DNA of 36,273 bases from Candidatus Zhuqueibacterota bacterium (GTDB lineage Bacteria; Zhuqueibacterota; Zhuqueibacteria; Residuimicrobiales; Krinioviventaceae), in NCBI GenBank assembly GCA_016928775.1, contig JAFGKD010000128.1, positions 1 to 36,273 of the forward strand, read 5' to 3'. Of the stretch, positions 7,793 to 17,806 are shown in pieces; position 1 is the stretch's first letter; each line of letters begins with the position of its first letter. The position numbers and the translations under genes are program-made. Below the pieces are notes generated by a model. It saw only the letters and a program-made list of their open reading frames with translations. It searched no databases and was not told the origin of the DNA.

Positions 7793-10705
7793 ATGGGTCT
7801 CCAACATTTTTATCGCATAGTTTATTGCACACTTTTAATGGTCACATTCCATAGAGGATCTCTCATAGCCCAACCAGGATACGGTAAAATTGTTGGTGTC
7901 GTGTCGGATTCCATTACCGGCAATCCACTACCGGGTGCTAATGTCTTTTTAGAGGGAACCGCGATTGGCGCTGCAACAGACCTGAACGGCAAGTATGTGG
8001 TCTCTTCTGTGCCTCCGGGGAACTATACATTACGCGTCCGGTTTATTGGTTATAAAACAAAGGACGTGTCGTTTCGGATGGGAGCCGGTGAAACCAAAGA
8101 ATTTGATGTCATGTTGGCACTCGATGTGGTTGAAGGTAAAACTGTGACCATTACCGCCCAGGCCGAAGGGCAGGTTGCGGCCATCAACCAGCAGTTACGC
8201 TCAAATACCATCACCAATGTCGTATCGGCCGAGCGCATACAGGAATTCCCGGATGCCAATGCTGCCGAATCGGTGGGACGATTACCCGGCATATCGATCA
8301 AGCGTAGCGGCGGCGAGGGCAACAAAGTTGTCATCCGCGGTCTGGCACCCACCTATAACACCATCACCATCGGGGGCGAAAAAATACCTGCCACGGATCT
8401 GGACGACCGCTCTGTCGATTTGAACATGATCTCCCCTGAAATCCTCGCCGGTATCGAAGTCACTAAAGCCCTCACCCCGGATAAAGACGCGGATGCATTC
8501 GGCGGCATCGTCAATTTCCAGCTGGCTACAGCGCCGGAAGGCGGGCCGAATGTGGATGTACGCTACAAACAAGGCTACAATTCTCTCCGAGACGAATTCG
8601 GACAATACAAGGGGAGTTTGACCTTGAGTAACCGCTATGCCAACAATCGAATTGGACTCATGATTACCGGCAATCTTGAAGAAACACAGCGCGGTTCGGA
8701 TGTCTTTCAAGCAAGCTATGAGGTTCCCCGAGAAAAACGTGAAGGAGAAGAATATGCGCCGGTGACGGTAAGCTCCGTCTCATTACGTTACCGGGATGAA
8801 GTTCGTAAACGCACCGGATTCAATGTCATCATGGACTATCGCCTGAACAACGGCAAGATCATGTTCAGCAATTTTATGAGCCGGTTGGATCGACATGAGC
8901 TCACCAACCGTGAAACCTGGAGTGAAAGCAACACCCATACGCTGCGTTCGTACGATATTATTCGACAAATCGATATTATTTCAAACTCCCTGGCTGGTGA
9001 ACACTCTGTTTTTGGCGGATTGCTTGACTGGCGTCTGGGTCGCACCGCTTCATCAAATCGAGAGCCGTTTAATCGTTATATTTATGCCCGTGAATTGAGT
9101 GCCATTGATTTTTCCTTGCTCCCTCAGGTTTTTGGACCGGATGAGCTGCTTGCGGCAGCATTTAACGATTACGATGAGATGACCCTGTACGGCAATAATT
9201 TTTATCAGGAAAAATCATTTGAACGTGATCAAAACGCGCAAATGAATTTTAAATTACCTTATACCCTGACCAGCAAGATTGCCGGCAATCTAAAGATAGG
9301 TGGCAAAGTCACGGATAAAATTAAAGATCGTGATCGCACGCATTGGCATCGCCGGGTAGATTACCTGAACGCCAATGATGCGGCACGACATCATCCCCGC
9401 GCCGGTGATCCTGATTTTGAGCTCAAAACAGATGAAGTTAATGATATCCTGATCTCCAACTACCTCAATCCCTCATTTGACGCCGGCAATTTTTTAAACG
9501 GCGATTATGATATGCCCTATGCCTTGAGTCACGATGATTTGAACTATCTCTATCATCATTTTTTGGCCGACTCTTTCAATCGCAAGTCTTCACTTGCAGA
9601 TCTGGATGACTATGAAGTCCATGAAATTGTGACAGCAGGCTATGCCATGGCTGAAATCAATTTTGGCCGATTTCTCATGTTCCTGCCGGGCGCGCGTTAC
9701 GAATACACCCAGGCCTATATGACCGGCCGAAAAGGCTCGGTCCCATCCGACCTGGATGAAGGGGATATCGATGATCCGGTCGTCCAGGATACTTCTGCGA
9801 CGGCATCCTACGGACGCTGGTTTCCCATGATCCACATGCGCGTCAAACCGACAGAATGGTTTGATATTCGTCTGGCCTATACAAAATCATTGTCCAGAGC
9901 CAGATTGTCTCAAATGCTGCCAAAGCGCAAGGTGGACGGCTCCGAGCGACGCGTGGAATTCGGCAGACCGGATTTACTGCCGCAAATTTCAACCAACTAT
10001 GATGTTTTCCTCTCATTTTACAGCAATACGATTGGACTGTTTACACTGGGCGGCTTTTATAAGGAAATCGACGATCTTATCTTTAGCAGAGATGGGCATT
10101 TTATTATCGACGCAGAGAAAGAGGGATATGCCCGTGAACTGGATGGACATACCGTTGATCAGCCGGAAAATAACAAGTATTTGACACAACTCCGTGGTTT
10201 TGAAATCGATTGGCAGACGCGATTGACCTGGCTCCCCGGCTTTTTGGACGGTATCGTTCTGAATATGAATTATTCTCATATCTGGTCCAGTACGCATTTC
10301 CCACGCTCTCGAGTTGTTCAGGAAAAACTGCCCGTTTTTCCATTTGTGAAAACCACGGTAGTCGATACTTTTCGCACCGGTAATATGCCGGACCAGAGCG
10401 ACGACATTGCCAACATTGGTATCGGTTACGACAAGGGCAAATTCTCCGGCAGAGTCTTCTTTCTTTATCAGGGACGAACATTATCCAGCGTGGGTGAACG
10501 GCCGGAACTTGACGGATTTACTGCCGACCTTCTGCGTGTCGATTTTTCCGCGAAATACAGCCTGACTCCCTACCTTGATCTTTTTTACAACTGGAATAAT
10601 ATCACCAATGAGCCGGATGAGTCTTATCAACTCTGGTCCCGCAACCTCACCGACCGAGAGTACTATGGCTGGACCATGGACATTGGATTGACATTAAAAT
10701 TGTAA
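7793..10705 (+). CDS. TonB-dependent outer-membrane receptor with carboxypeptidase-regulatory domain
   Basis: 970 residues from ATG 7793. An ATG at 7781 overlaps the Shine-Dalgarno GGAGG (7783-7787), which is correctly spaced for 7793. After a signal peptide comes a CarboxypepD_reg-like domain (GKIVGVVSDSITGNPLPGAN...YVVSSVPPGNYTLRVRFIGY), then the plug (ERIQEFPDANAAESVGRLPG...VVIRGLAPTYNT) and a 22-strand-type barrel ending in an aromatic-poor GLTLKL. This architecture imports oligosaccharides in SusC-like systems; the GLAP-YN-TI plug text and length also match the TonB-Xanth-Caul type receptors used for plant polymers without SusD. No SusD partner follows. It is the first gene of the plus-strand operon and probably the specificity determinant for uptake. 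Confidence 0.93.
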   Translation: MGLQHFYRIVYCTLLMVTFHRGSLIAQPGYGKIVGVVSDSITGNPLPGANVFLEGTAIGAATDLNGKYVVSSVPPGNYTLRVRFIGYKTKDVSFRMGAGETKEFDVMLALDVVEGKTVTITAQAEGQVAAINQQLRSNTITNVVSAERIQEFPDANAAESVGRLPGISIKRSGGEGNKVVIRGLAPTYNTITIGGEKIPATDLDDRSVDLNMISPEILAGIEVTKALTPDKDADAFGGIVNFQLATAPEGGPNVDVRYKQGYNSLRDEFGQYKGSLTLSNRYANNRIGLMITGNLEETQRGSDVFQASYEVPREKREGEEYAPVTVSSVSLRYRDEVRKRTGFNVIMDYRLNNGKIMFSNFMSRLDRHELTNRETWSESNTHTLRSYDIIRQIDIISNSLAGEHSVFGGLLDWRLGRTASSNREPFNRYIYARELSAIDFSLLPQVFGPDELLAAAFNDYDEMTLYGNNFYQEKSFERDQNAQMNFKLPYTLTSKIAGNLKIGGKVTDKIKDRDRTHWHRRVDYLNANDAARHHPRAGDPDFELKTDEVNDILISNYLNPSFDAGNFLNGDYDMPYALSHDDLNYLYHHFLADSFNRKSSLADLDDYEVHEIVTAGYAMAEINFGRFLMFLPGARYEYTQAYMTGRKGSVPSDLDEGDIDDPVVQDTSATASYGRWFPMIHMRVKPTEWFDIRLAYTKSLSRARLSQMLPKRKVDGSERRVEFGRPDLLPQISTNYDVFLSFYSNTIGLFTLGGFYKEIDDLIFSRDGHFIIDAEKEGYARELDGHTVDQPENNKYLTQLRGFEIDWQTRLTWLPGFLDGIVLNMNYSHIWSSTHFPRSRVVQEKLPVFPFVKTTVVDTFRTGNMPDQSDDIANIGIGYDKGKFSGRVFFLYQGRTLSSVGERPELDGFTADLLRVDFSAKYSLTPYLDLFYNWNNITNEPDESYQLWSRNLTDREYYGWTMDIGLTLKL

Positions 10706-10805
10706 ATAGTATGGACTCTGAATCATTAAAAGCGAGGAGGTGAAAAGTATACTGTAAATTCCTGTTATTTTATCCAATGATCCCAATTTAAATCAAGGAG
10801 GTTCT

Positions 10806-12452
10806 ATGAAACGCGTTACTATTTTATGTGCATTGGGTTGTTTTTTTCTTCTTGGTGCAACACATGTGCTCGCACAGGATACACTGGATGTCGCCCAGGG
10901 ACTCGAAACACTGAACCTGGCGGTTGAAGGTGACACACTTGCAGATGGTTCGCCGGCAAACCCCAACCGGGTTTACAGGCTGGAACGGGGCGGCTATTAT
11001 CTGCTCAACGGTACGGTCAATGGCAATGGTGGGCCGTTACGAATTGTCGCGGCCGAAGGAGATGGACCCAAACCAATTCTTATTTCCCTGGCCGATGAAA
11101 CGGGAAGCTCCAGCCGATATTTCAGACCAGGTGTTGATGCCGAATGGCGCGGATTGTACATCTCGGGCATTGATAATCTCGGCAACCAGGCGGAAAAAAA
11201 CACCTTCCGCCTGGGCAAGGAAGGCGGGCGTTATATCATCGATGACTGTGTGGTGGATGGCGATGCGCAAAGCATGATTCGAATCGATGCCGATGATCAA
11301 AGTCTGTTTGTCACCAATTCAATTTTTTCCAATTCCTATCTCTTGTCTGATCCGGCCAACGGACGCTTTATGGACACGCGCGGAAATTTAACCGACACGC
11401 TTTTTGTGCAGAACTGTACGTTCTTTAACAATTCACACGATCTCATTCGTAACGGCGGCGGCATCGTCAAGCATTTTGTCTGGGATCATATCACTTTTAA
11501 CAAGGCCGGTGCGTGGGACGCGACCATCGAATCGGACCGAAATGTCTATAACCAGATCACAAATAATCTTGTCATGGATTATGGCTGGGAAGGCAGACTC
11601 TTACTGTCAGTCGACTCGACCGGTGCGTGCTTTTCTCCTGTCGACACACTTGACGCGGACAGCATCGCCACTGAAGCAGAGCGAAAGTATATCACAGCCA
11701 ATAATGTCATGGGATGGTCGCCGGAAGTCAGAGCCTGGATCAACAGCAAGGATTCTCTCCAGTTCATGATCTGGACCGACGCAACCGGCCAGCTTTATTA
11801 TGACACATTCGACAACTTTTTGTTTGAAGACAATATTGAAGAAGATGTTGTTTTCTCGGATGGACCGGAGAATACATATGTCGTTGCCATGGCTGAACAT
11901 CGTTATAATGATGATTATGCTAACAATGGCAATCCGGAGATCCGATTGGATCGCAACGGCTGGGGCACATTGACGGATGATCCGGCAAGTTTTGGCCCTG
12001 CTGCAGACGAGTATGATTTTGACTATGCGACAACGTTTAAAGCCTATACCCACGCGGTTGGCGGTTTCCCGGCCGGCGACTTGAACTGGTTCCCGGACAA
12101 AAAAGCAGAATGGATTGCCGCCGGTAAACCAACGACCGCTGTGGAATCCAGACCGGTCAGCACAGTTCCCAATCAGTTTGAGTTGTCACAAAACTATCCC
12201 AACCCATTCAATCCGACAACGGAGATCCAGTTCAAACTGAATACACCGGGAATGGTTAGCTTGACAGTTTATAATGCCATCGGTCAGCACATTCGTTCGC
12301 TCGTGCAGAATGAATTTCGTCAGGCCGGAATACACGCTGTCACCTGGAACGGACGTGATGATGCCGGATCCCCGGCTCCGAGCGGCTTATACTTTTACCG
12401 TCTCACATCGGGTTTGGAAACACATGCCCGGAAAATGATTTTGATGAAATAA
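10806..12452 (+). CDS. Secreted parallel beta-helix protein with C-terminal sorting domain
   Basis: 548 residues, start behind AAGGAGG. Signal peptide MKRVTILCALGCFFLLGATH with cleavage after VLA. Residues ~75-260 contain short repeated beta-strand turns with Asn/Asp ladders (FRLGKEGGRYIIDDCVVDGD, FVQNCTFFNNSHDLIRNGG), typical of right-handed beta-helix pectate-lyase-like proteins (DUF4957/5123-like). The last ~90 residues carry SQNYPNPFNPTTEIQF...NGRDDAGSPAPSGLYFYRL, the T9SS type A sorting / FlgD-like module that targets proteins to the cell surface. It lies immediately behind the TonB receptor where a SusD would be expected, so it may be a surface glycan-binding protein or lyase. No catalytic residues can be pointed to. 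Confidence 0.8.
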   Translation: MKRVTILCALGCFFLLGATHVLAQDTLDVAQGLETLNLAVEGDTLADGSPANPNRVYRLERGGYYLLNGTVNGNGGPLRIVAAEGDGPKPILISLADETGSSSRYFRPGVDAEWRGLYISGIDNLGNQAEKNTFRLGKEGGRYIIDDCVVDGDAQSMIRIDADDQSLFVTNSIFSNSYLLSDPANGRFMDTRGNLTDTLFVQNCTFFNNSHDLIRNGGGIVKHFVWDHITFNKAGAWDATIESDRNVYNQITNNLVMDYGWEGRLLLSVDSTGACFSPVDTLDADSIATEAERKYITANNVMGWSPEVRAWINSKDSLQFMIWTDATGQLYYDTFDNFLFEDNIEEDVVFSDGPENTYVVAMAEHRYNDDYANNGNPEIRLDRNGWGTLTDDPASFGPAADEYDFDYATTFKAYTHAVGGFPAGDLNWFPDKKAEWIAAGKPTTAVESRPVSTVPNQFELSQNYPNPFNPTTEIQFKLNTPGMVSLTVYNAIGQHIRSLVQNEFRQAGIHAVTWNGRDDAGSPAPSGLYFYRLTSGLETHARKMILMK

Positions 12453-12473
12453 GCGACTCACGATTGAAGACTC

Positions 12474-12507
12474 GGGCAGGGCAGCACAGTTTTACGCCGT
12501 CCTGCCC
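12474..12507 (+). terminator. Hairpin after the beta-helix gene (attenuator or weak terminator)
   Basis: GGGCAGG (12474-12480) pairs with CCTGCCC (12501-12507); two further pairs extend the stem inside. It begins 21 bp after the stop codon but is followed by AAAATG rather than a T-run, so it is more likely an mRNA-stabilising or attenuating hairpin between highly and weakly expressed operon genes than a full terminator. Confidence 0.4.
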
Positions 12508-12549
12508 AAAATGATCGAATGCGACACCCCATTCACAATGGAGTTCACA

Positions 12550-13299
12550 ATGAAACAACTTTTTGTTTATTGCCTGTTTGTAACACTGATGTGTTCAGGT
12601 CTGCTTTATTCTCAAGATGACAAAGTATCACTTTTGATAGCCGGCTTCGGTAGTCTGCCACAAGGTGACTATGGCAAGAGCCTCGGTGAGGATGCCAAAC
12701 CGACGCGGCGATTTGGATTTGATTTTGGCGAACACGTCGGACTTGCGAAGCCTGGAGTTGGACTCGGTGGCGAGCTGAATACTCAATTGTTGACGGACGG
12801 ACTCGGCTGGATCGTCAGTGTTCGGTATTTGTTAAATAGTACGGATCCGTCAGCAGTACAGCGCGAATTCAACCATCAGATGGGTGATTCCATGAACGTG
12901 ATAGCTGAAACCGGCACCTGGCACCATATCCCGGTTCTCACTGGATTTCGTTACAGTTTGAACGTCACTCAAAAACTTGCTGTAACCGCGATGATTCAGG
13001 GAGGCATAAACATATCACAAGCGCCTTCACGCAAAGTGATCGTTGACGGCATTATTGCCGAAGAGACATCCTTAAAAACGGCACGCGATTTTGGTTACGA
13101 ATTCGGCATTGGCCTGGAATGGGCGGATAAATGGAATCTTGAAGTCTCATATGCGGATTTTGGAGTGCCCAGATATGAGGGAACTCGCAAGCTCTCTGAA
13201 ATCGTGCTCCCCGGTATTGCCGCCAGGACAAACGCAGTTCTCGGTGAAGAACGATCAATTTCAATGATTCTGGTGCGTTTGGGATATTATATATTCTAG
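12550..13299 (+). CDS. Outer-membrane beta-barrel protein
   Basis: 249 residues from ATG 12550; TGGAG lies six bases upstream, while an in-frame ATG at 12511 has no ribosome site and would put a charged tail before the signal peptide MKQLFVYCLFVTLMCSGLL. The mature part alternates hydrophobic and polar residues with Gly/aromatic turns (GLGGELNTQLLTDGLGWIVSVRYLL, FGYEFGIGLEWADKWNLEVSYADFG) and ends with ILVRLGYYIF, an aromatic terminal strand recognised by BAM. It looks like an 8- to 10-strand barrel of the generic OMP_b-brl type. Placed between the surface beta-helix protein and the propeller lipoprotein, it may be a small porin or an accessory to uptake. The exact role is unknown. Confidence 0.7.
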   Translation: MKQLFVYCLFVTLMCSGLLYSQDDKVSLLIAGFGSLPQGDYGKSLGEDAKPTRRFGFDFGEHVGLAKPGVGLGGELNTQLLTDGLGWIVSVRYLLNSTDPSAVQREFNHQMGDSMNVIAETGTWHHIPVLTGFRYSLNVTQKLAVTAMIQGGINISQAPSRKVIVDGIIAEETSLKTARDFGYEFGIGLEWADKWNLEVSYADFGVPRYEGTRKLSEIVLPGIAARTNAVLGEERSISMILVRLGYYIF

Positions 13300-13311
13300 G
13301 AAAACGTAATC

Positions 13312-14352
13312 ATGTTTTTTTTCAAAGTGACATACCGGCTGCTGTCTGCAATGATACCTATCATCCTCGTTACAGCGTGCAGCACAGGGACGATACCGGA
13401 GCGTCGCACCGACAAAATTTACTTTCTGTCCAATCGAGATGCTGAAAAACGCGAGTTTGACATTTTCAGCATGAATCCGGACGGGAGCGAACAACGAAAT
13501 CTGACTCGTCACACCCCCGGCATCAGATCGTACTCCAAACCCTGTATTTCACATGATGGAAAAACAATACTATTTGTCACCTTGCACGAATTGAAAAAGA
13601 GCATACAATCATTGACAATCAGGGACAGTCTAGCAACGACCCTGACCGAGCTGCAAGTACTCCCTCCCACGCTCTGCTTTTCACCGGATGACCACACGAT
13701 CCTTTTCACCGACCAGGTTGACGGAAAATCGCAAATTTTTACCATAGACCACGACGGGTCTAACAAACGCAATCTGTCCAACAATGAATACGATAATCTC
13801 AAACCCGCCTTCTCGCCGGATGGTTCTTTGATTTGTTATGAAATGCGTCAGGGAAATAACACCTCTGTCGCCATGATGCGCTCTGACGGTACAGAACAAA
13901 TTGTCCTGACAAGTGACGGGGGTAATGAGGCAGATCCCTCTTTCTCACCGGATGGCAAGCACATATTATTCAGCTCTGATCGCAACGAGACCGTTGATAT
14001 ATTTCTAATAAAGATCTCCAACAGAAAGGTGACACCGATTTACACCGAAAAGACAACGGACCAAAATCCACAATTTATGCCCGACGGCAAGAGCATCATT
14101 TTTATCAGCGATTTTCGCGGCAAAACATGTCGCGACGTTTTATTACTCGAGCTCAAAACCCAAAAACCGCTTTGGCTCACCAAAACTGAAAACCGGCTCA
14201 ACCATAATCCAATCGTTTTTCCTGATGGCACAGCAGTGTTATTTGAAACATCAGATTTTATCAACACCGATATCATTAAAGTGGACCTGCAGGATTTGAC
14301 TCACAAAAATCTATCAAATCATCCCAGGTGGGATATATTACCAGCACTGTAA
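13312..14352 (+). CDS. TolB-like beta-propeller lipoprotein
   Basis: 346 residues; AGGAAAA precedes the ATG by seven bases and only 12 bp separate it from the previous stop. A lipoprotein signal ends in the lipobox LVTAC. The body consists of repeated PD40/WD40-like blades: DIFSMNPDGSEQRNLT, CFSPDDHTILF, AFSPDGSLICYEM, SFSPDGKHILFSSDR, QFMPDGKSIIFISD. Six blades can be counted, as in TolB. The same fold serves oligogalacturonate lyases (PL22), which would suit a pectin island, but the PL22 His cluster is not evident. A periplasmic or outer-membrane-anchored binding propeller is the safer reading. It is tightly linked to the genes on both sides. Confidence 0.75.
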   Translation: MFFFKVTYRLLSAMIPIILVTACSTGTIPERRTDKIYFLSNRDAEKREFDIFSMNPDGSEQRNLTRHTPGIRSYSKPCISHDGKTILFVTLHELKKSIQSLTIRDSLATTLTELQVLPPTLCFSPDDHTILFTDQVDGKSQIFTIDHDGSNKRNLSNNEYDNLKPAFSPDGSLICYEMRQGNNTSVAMMRSDGTEQIVLTSDGGNEADPSFSPDGKHILFSSDRNETVDIFLIKISNRKVTPIYTEKTTDQNPQFMPDGKSIIFISDFRGKTCRDVLLLELKTQKPLWLTKTENRLNHNPIVFPDGTAVLFETSDFINTDIIKVDLQDLTHKNLSNHPRWDILPAL

Positions 14353-14375
14353 CGAGAATGAGCGAGGGTGCCATT

Positions 14376-15794
14376 GTGTGGAACAGACTCAGAAAAAGCA
14401 GATTTTTTAGGGCGTTAATTTTATTAAATTGCAGTTTATTTTTTATTCTGTTGACAGCATGCAACATTGGCGATGATCCGGCATGGGGGCACGTCGATGA
14501 CATTCTCAGGAACATAGAATCCCCGGAAATTCCCGACCGAGACTATGATATCACGGCTTTTGGCGCCGTAAGCGATACCACAATTGATAGTCGCGAGAGC
14601 ATCATGAAAGCCATTAACAGCTGTAACGCGGAAGGTGGCGGCCGCGTGATTATCCCTGGTGGCACCTTTCTTAGCAACGGGCCCATTCACTTGAAAAGCA
14701 ATGTCCATCTCTTTCTGGCCAGGGGTGCTCGACTCGAATTTGGAACCAATGTCAAAGATTATTTACCCGTCGTTTTGACCCGATTTGAGGGTACGGAACT
14801 ATTTGGCTATTCCCCGTTCATCTATGCCTACCAGGCGACAGACATTGCCATCACAGGTTCCGGCATCATTGACGGCAATGCCCGGCGTTCTTTTGTACCA
14901 TGGAAACACCTGCAGACTGACGACAAAAACATCCTGCGCCAGATGGGAAACGACTGTGTGCCGGTGAACGAACGCGTTATGGGCGAAGGGCATTACATCC
15001 GCCCCAGTATGCTGCAGCTTTATGGCTGTAAAAATGTTCTCATCGAAGGTATCACTCTCGTCGACTCGCCCTTCTGGGTCATTCATCCGGTTTTTTGTGA
15101 GGATGTCGTTGTCAGGGGCGTGACCGTTGATAGCTGGAATTACAACAACGATGGCGTCGATCCCGACGGTTGTGAGAATGTGCTGATTGAAGATTGTACT
15201 TTTAATTGCGGCGATGATGCTGTTGCCATCAAAGCGGGACGCGACCAGGATGGCTGGCGCGTCGGCCAGGCGACAGAAAACGTCGTCATTCGAAATTGTG
15301 ACATGAACTCGAGAACCAACGGCCTCTGCATTGGCAGTGAAATGTCCGCCGGTGTACGGAATATTTTCATGGAAAACTGTCGTGTCGGTGAAGCGCACTC
15401 GACAATTTACTTTAAAGCTAATCTGGATCGAGGCGGTGTTATAGAAAATGTGTACGTCAGGGACATCACAGTCAAACGCGCCAAAACTGCGTTCATTCGA
15501 TTTGAAAGTAACTATAAAGGACATCGCGGGAACTATTATCCCACACAGTTCAAGAACTTTACCATTGAAGATATAACCTGTGAAGAAGCGGATCAATACG
15601 GAGTGTATGCTGTGGGGATTGAGGGCACACCGATCCGGAATGTCACCATTCGTGACGTGGATGTTCAGTCAGCCAAAGTGCCTACCTTTGCGCTCTTTCT
15701 GTCAGATTTTCAGCTTGTCGATGTCGAGATGAATGATTCGCTGATTACGAAATTACAGGATACACCTCAAGAGACGGAGAATCTTACCTGGTAG
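14376..15794 (+). CDS. GH28-family polygalacturonase-like lipoprotein
   Basis: About 472 residues from GTG 14376, preferred because GAGGG lies seven bases ahead and the following WNRLRKSRFFRALILLNCSL makes a compact lipoprotein signal ending in LLTAC; ATG 14358 and ATG 14328 are in-frame alternatives. The domain opens with DYDITAFGAVSDT...SIMKAINSCNAEGGGRVIIP, the GH28 entry. Catalytic motifs are visible: WNYNNDGVDPDGCENV (N-x-D equivalent near residues 257-259, D near 264), NCGDDAVAIKAG (adjacent Asp pair near 280-281), GSEMSAGVRNI and YFKANLDRGG (family R/K motif region). The usual G-H-G is GSEMSAG, as in many bacterial exo-acting GH28 enzymes. The substrate is probably galacturonan or rhamnogalacturonan. 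It sits 24 bp after the propeller gene in the same operon. Confidence 0.88.
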   Translation: MWNRLRKSRFFRALILLNCSLFFILLTACNIGDDPAWGHVDDILRNIESPEIPDRDYDITAFGAVSDTTIDSRESIMKAINSCNAEGGGRVIIPGGTFLSNGPIHLKSNVHLFLARGARLEFGTNVKDYLPVVLTRFEGTELFGYSPFIYAYQATDIAITGSGIIDGNARRSFVPWKHLQTDDKNILRQMGNDCVPVNERVMGEGHYIRPSMLQLYGCKNVLIEGITLVDSPFWVIHPVFCEDVVVRGVTVDSWNYNNDGVDPDGCENVLIEDCTFNCGDDAVAIKAGRDQDGWRVGQATENVVIRNCDMNSRTNGLCIGSEMSAGVRNIFMENCRVGEAHSTIYFKANLDRGGVIENVYVRDITVKRAKTAFIRFESNYKGHRGNYYPTQFKNFTIEDITCEEADQYGVYAVGIEGTPIRNVTIRDVDVQSAKVPTFALFLSDFQLVDVEMNDSLITKLQDTPQETENLTW

Positions 15795-15840
15795 TCCAGT
15801 GCAACGCCGCAGAATTTCACTGTTAATTTATAAACAATTT

Positions 15841-15939
15841 GACAGGATATCTGGATTGACAGGATCAAAAACATACGCAGAAAAGATTCTGCAGCTGCAA
15901 AAAGTTCAATTTCGTTCATCCTGTGATCCAGTCATTTTT
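15841..15939. repeat. Interspersed GACAGGAT-type inverted repeat with T-run
   Basis: CTGGATTGACAGGATCAAA (15851-15869) pairs imperfectly with a right arm at 15914-15931 (GTTCATCCTGTGATCCAG). GACAGGAT at 15841 repeats the core. A T-rich tail (15934-15940) follows the right arm, so the RNA could act as a terminator between the GH28 and the lyase. Repeats built on 'CTGGAT-GACAGGAT' are common intergenic elements in FCB genomes; that statement is from general knowledge. Confidence 0.5.
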
Positions 15940-15960
15940 TATTCAAGAAAGGTTTATTTG

Positions 15961-17763
15961 ATGTCATATCGTCGAATTCAATTTTTTTTCTTTAAAATAA
16001 TTCTCCACGTCATTTTTATCCATGGCATCGTGGCCCAGGCGCAGCCATTTCCCAATCCGCCGCAGCCCTGGCACGATGATTATAATATTTCACTGCGAGA
16101 TTTTAAATTCAACCATCCCATGACAGTGATCAATCAAACAGACCTTGAAACCGTTAAAAATCGCATTGAAAATAGAATAGAACCACAAAAATCGGCTTTT
16201 GATAAACTCTTAGCTGAAGCAAATGCTCAACTCAATTTTGTGCCGGATGCACCGCTTTTTATGAATATCATGGGCGGCTACGAGCCCAACTCTAATCTGA
16301 CGGAAATGAGAGAATGGCTCTGGCGCAACTGTCACGCAGCGTATACCTGCGCTCTAGCATATGCCTATTCCGGTGACAAAGAGTACGGTGATAAGACAAT
16401 TGAGGTATTGATGAATTGGGCAAATTCCGGCACAACATTCATGGGCAAAGATCGAGGACTTCAACTCGGCTCCTGGTTTTCACCCATGCTCTATGCGGCT
16501 GATCTTATCAATCATTATGATGGCTGGACGGAAGCAGACAGGAAAAAGTTCAAGTCGTGGTGGGAACAAAAGTGCCTTCTACAGGGGGAGGTGCTCAAGG
16601 TGATGCGAGAACGAGACAATAATTGGAAAGACGCCGGCATACTCGGCGTGATGGCCGCCGCTGTCGTATTGGAGGATACGTTATACCTCAAAGAGGCCAT
16701 CATACAATTAAAGAGCTATTTTTACAATCGCACGGACGGGAATGTCGACCTTCCGGGTTTCGGCTGGAAAATCAAAAAGGACGACAAAGGTGTATATCTG
16801 CCGCGAGAGGTTGTACGCAACGACGGCAGCAGCGGCTTGACCTATACTGCCTATGCGCTCACGACCATGGTGCAGTGTTTTGAAATCGCGCGTTATAGCG
16901 GATTTGATTTTTGGCATAAACAGACAAATGAAGGCGCGACAATCGCCGACGTCATCAACCAGTATTTCCGTTGGGATAAAATGGGAGAAAAATTCCCCTG
17001 GAACAGCAAGCCCAAACGAACGGATACGCGGCGCAACAGTTATGAACTTGCCAATACATTTCTCGAGGTTGAACCCGAACTAAAAGCCTGGGTGATGAAC
17101 AACTGGCCACAACTGGATGGACAGCAGGGCGACGAATATTGTAGCTTGAACAAAGGCGATTTGATGGGAACCGGCATTACACCGCCGAAAGCACCGAGCA
17201 ATCTATCGGCTCAAGCGTTGTCCGATAAACAGATAAAGCTAACCTGGAGCGACAACTCGGATAACGAAGCTGGATTTAGAATAGAACGCAAATCCGGGAC
17301 ATCATCCTTTATCTCGATCGCCACGGTGGACTCTAATGTGACAGTTCATGTGGATAATTTTTTTCTGTCGGCCAATACCACCTACACCTACCGCCTGAAA
17401 GCATTTACGGCTTACGCCGGCTCGGACTATTGCGAGGAAATCTCACAAACCACCCTGGACAAAGACACAAAGATCGGCGCCGAATCGCTGCAGAATCCAC
17501 CGGTCGAATTTACGCTGGGGCCGAATTATCCGAATCCATTTAATCCGTCTACAGTCATTCTCTATACATTGCCGCATGCATGTCAGGTTCATTTAAGAGT
17601 CTACAATGTCAATGGTCAACTTGTCGATACGCTCGTCAACAGTTATGAACTGGCGGGACGCTATCAGGTGACATGGCAGCCCAACGATCTGCCGTGCGGC
17701 ACCTATTTTTATCGCTTGCAAGCAGGCGATTTTGATCAAACAAACAAATTGGTTTTTCGCTGA
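15961..17763 (+). CDS. Alginate-lyase-fold polysaccharide lyase with FnIII and sorting domains
   Basis: 600 residues from ATG 15961 (AAAGG nine bases upstream). A longer in-frame start at 15799 would run through the intergenic repeat and is rejected. After a signal peptide ending VAQAQ, residues ~35-385 match the alginate-lyase superfamily (PF05426) alpha-toroid: WLWRNCHAAYTCALAYAYSG, DRGLQLGSWFSPMLYAADLI, RERDNNWKDAGILGVMAAA (N-W near 220) and YLPREVVRNDGSSGLTYTAY. In this fold the Asn-Trp, Arg/His and Tyr regions line the lyase cleft. An FnIII domain (~409-502) and a T9SS-type sorting domain (NYPNPFNPSTVILY, ~515-600) follow. It is secreted to the surface. The substrate is uronic-acid rich; alginate itself is not proven because the neighbours look pectinolytic. 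Confidence 0.85.
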   Translation: MSYRRIQFFFFKIILHVIFIHGIVAQAQPFPNPPQPWHDDYNISLRDFKFNHPMTVINQTDLETVKNRIENRIEPQKSAFDKLLAEANAQLNFVPDAPLFMNIMGGYEPNSNLTEMREWLWRNCHAAYTCALAYAYSGDKEYGDKTIEVLMNWANSGTTFMGKDRGLQLGSWFSPMLYAADLINHYDGWTEADRKKFKSWWEQKCLLQGEVLKVMRERDNNWKDAGILGVMAAAVVLEDTLYLKEAIIQLKSYFYNRTDGNVDLPGFGWKIKKDDKGVYLPREVVRNDGSSGLTYTAYALTTMVQCFEIARYSGFDFWHKQTNEGATIADVINQYFRWDKMGEKFPWNSKPKRTDTRRNSYELANTFLEVEPELKAWVMNNWPQLDGQQGDEYCSLNKGDLMGTGITPPKAPSNLSAQALSDKQIKLTWSDNSDNEAGFRIERKSGTSSFISIATVDSNVTVHVDNFFLSANTTYTYRLKAFTAYAGSDYCEEISQTTLDKDTKIGAESLQNPPVEFTLGPNYPNPFNPSTVILYTLPHACQVHLRVYNVNGQLVDTLVNSYELAGRYQVTWQPNDLPCGTYFYRLQAGDFDQTNKLVFR

Positions 17764-17806
17764 CATCTGGATCTGCTCACGCCAGAATCTACACTTTTAC
17801 ACATCT

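Noticed and set aside
14799..15596. A 265-codon minus-strand frame inside the GH28 gene.
   Set aside because: The plus strand carries all GH28 motifs; the antisense frame is low in plausibility and has no start signals.
15799..15960. N-terminal extension of the alginate-lyase-fold protein starting at 15799.
   Set aside because: It would translate an intergenic inverted repeat and bury the signal peptide that starts properly at 15961 behind AAAGG.
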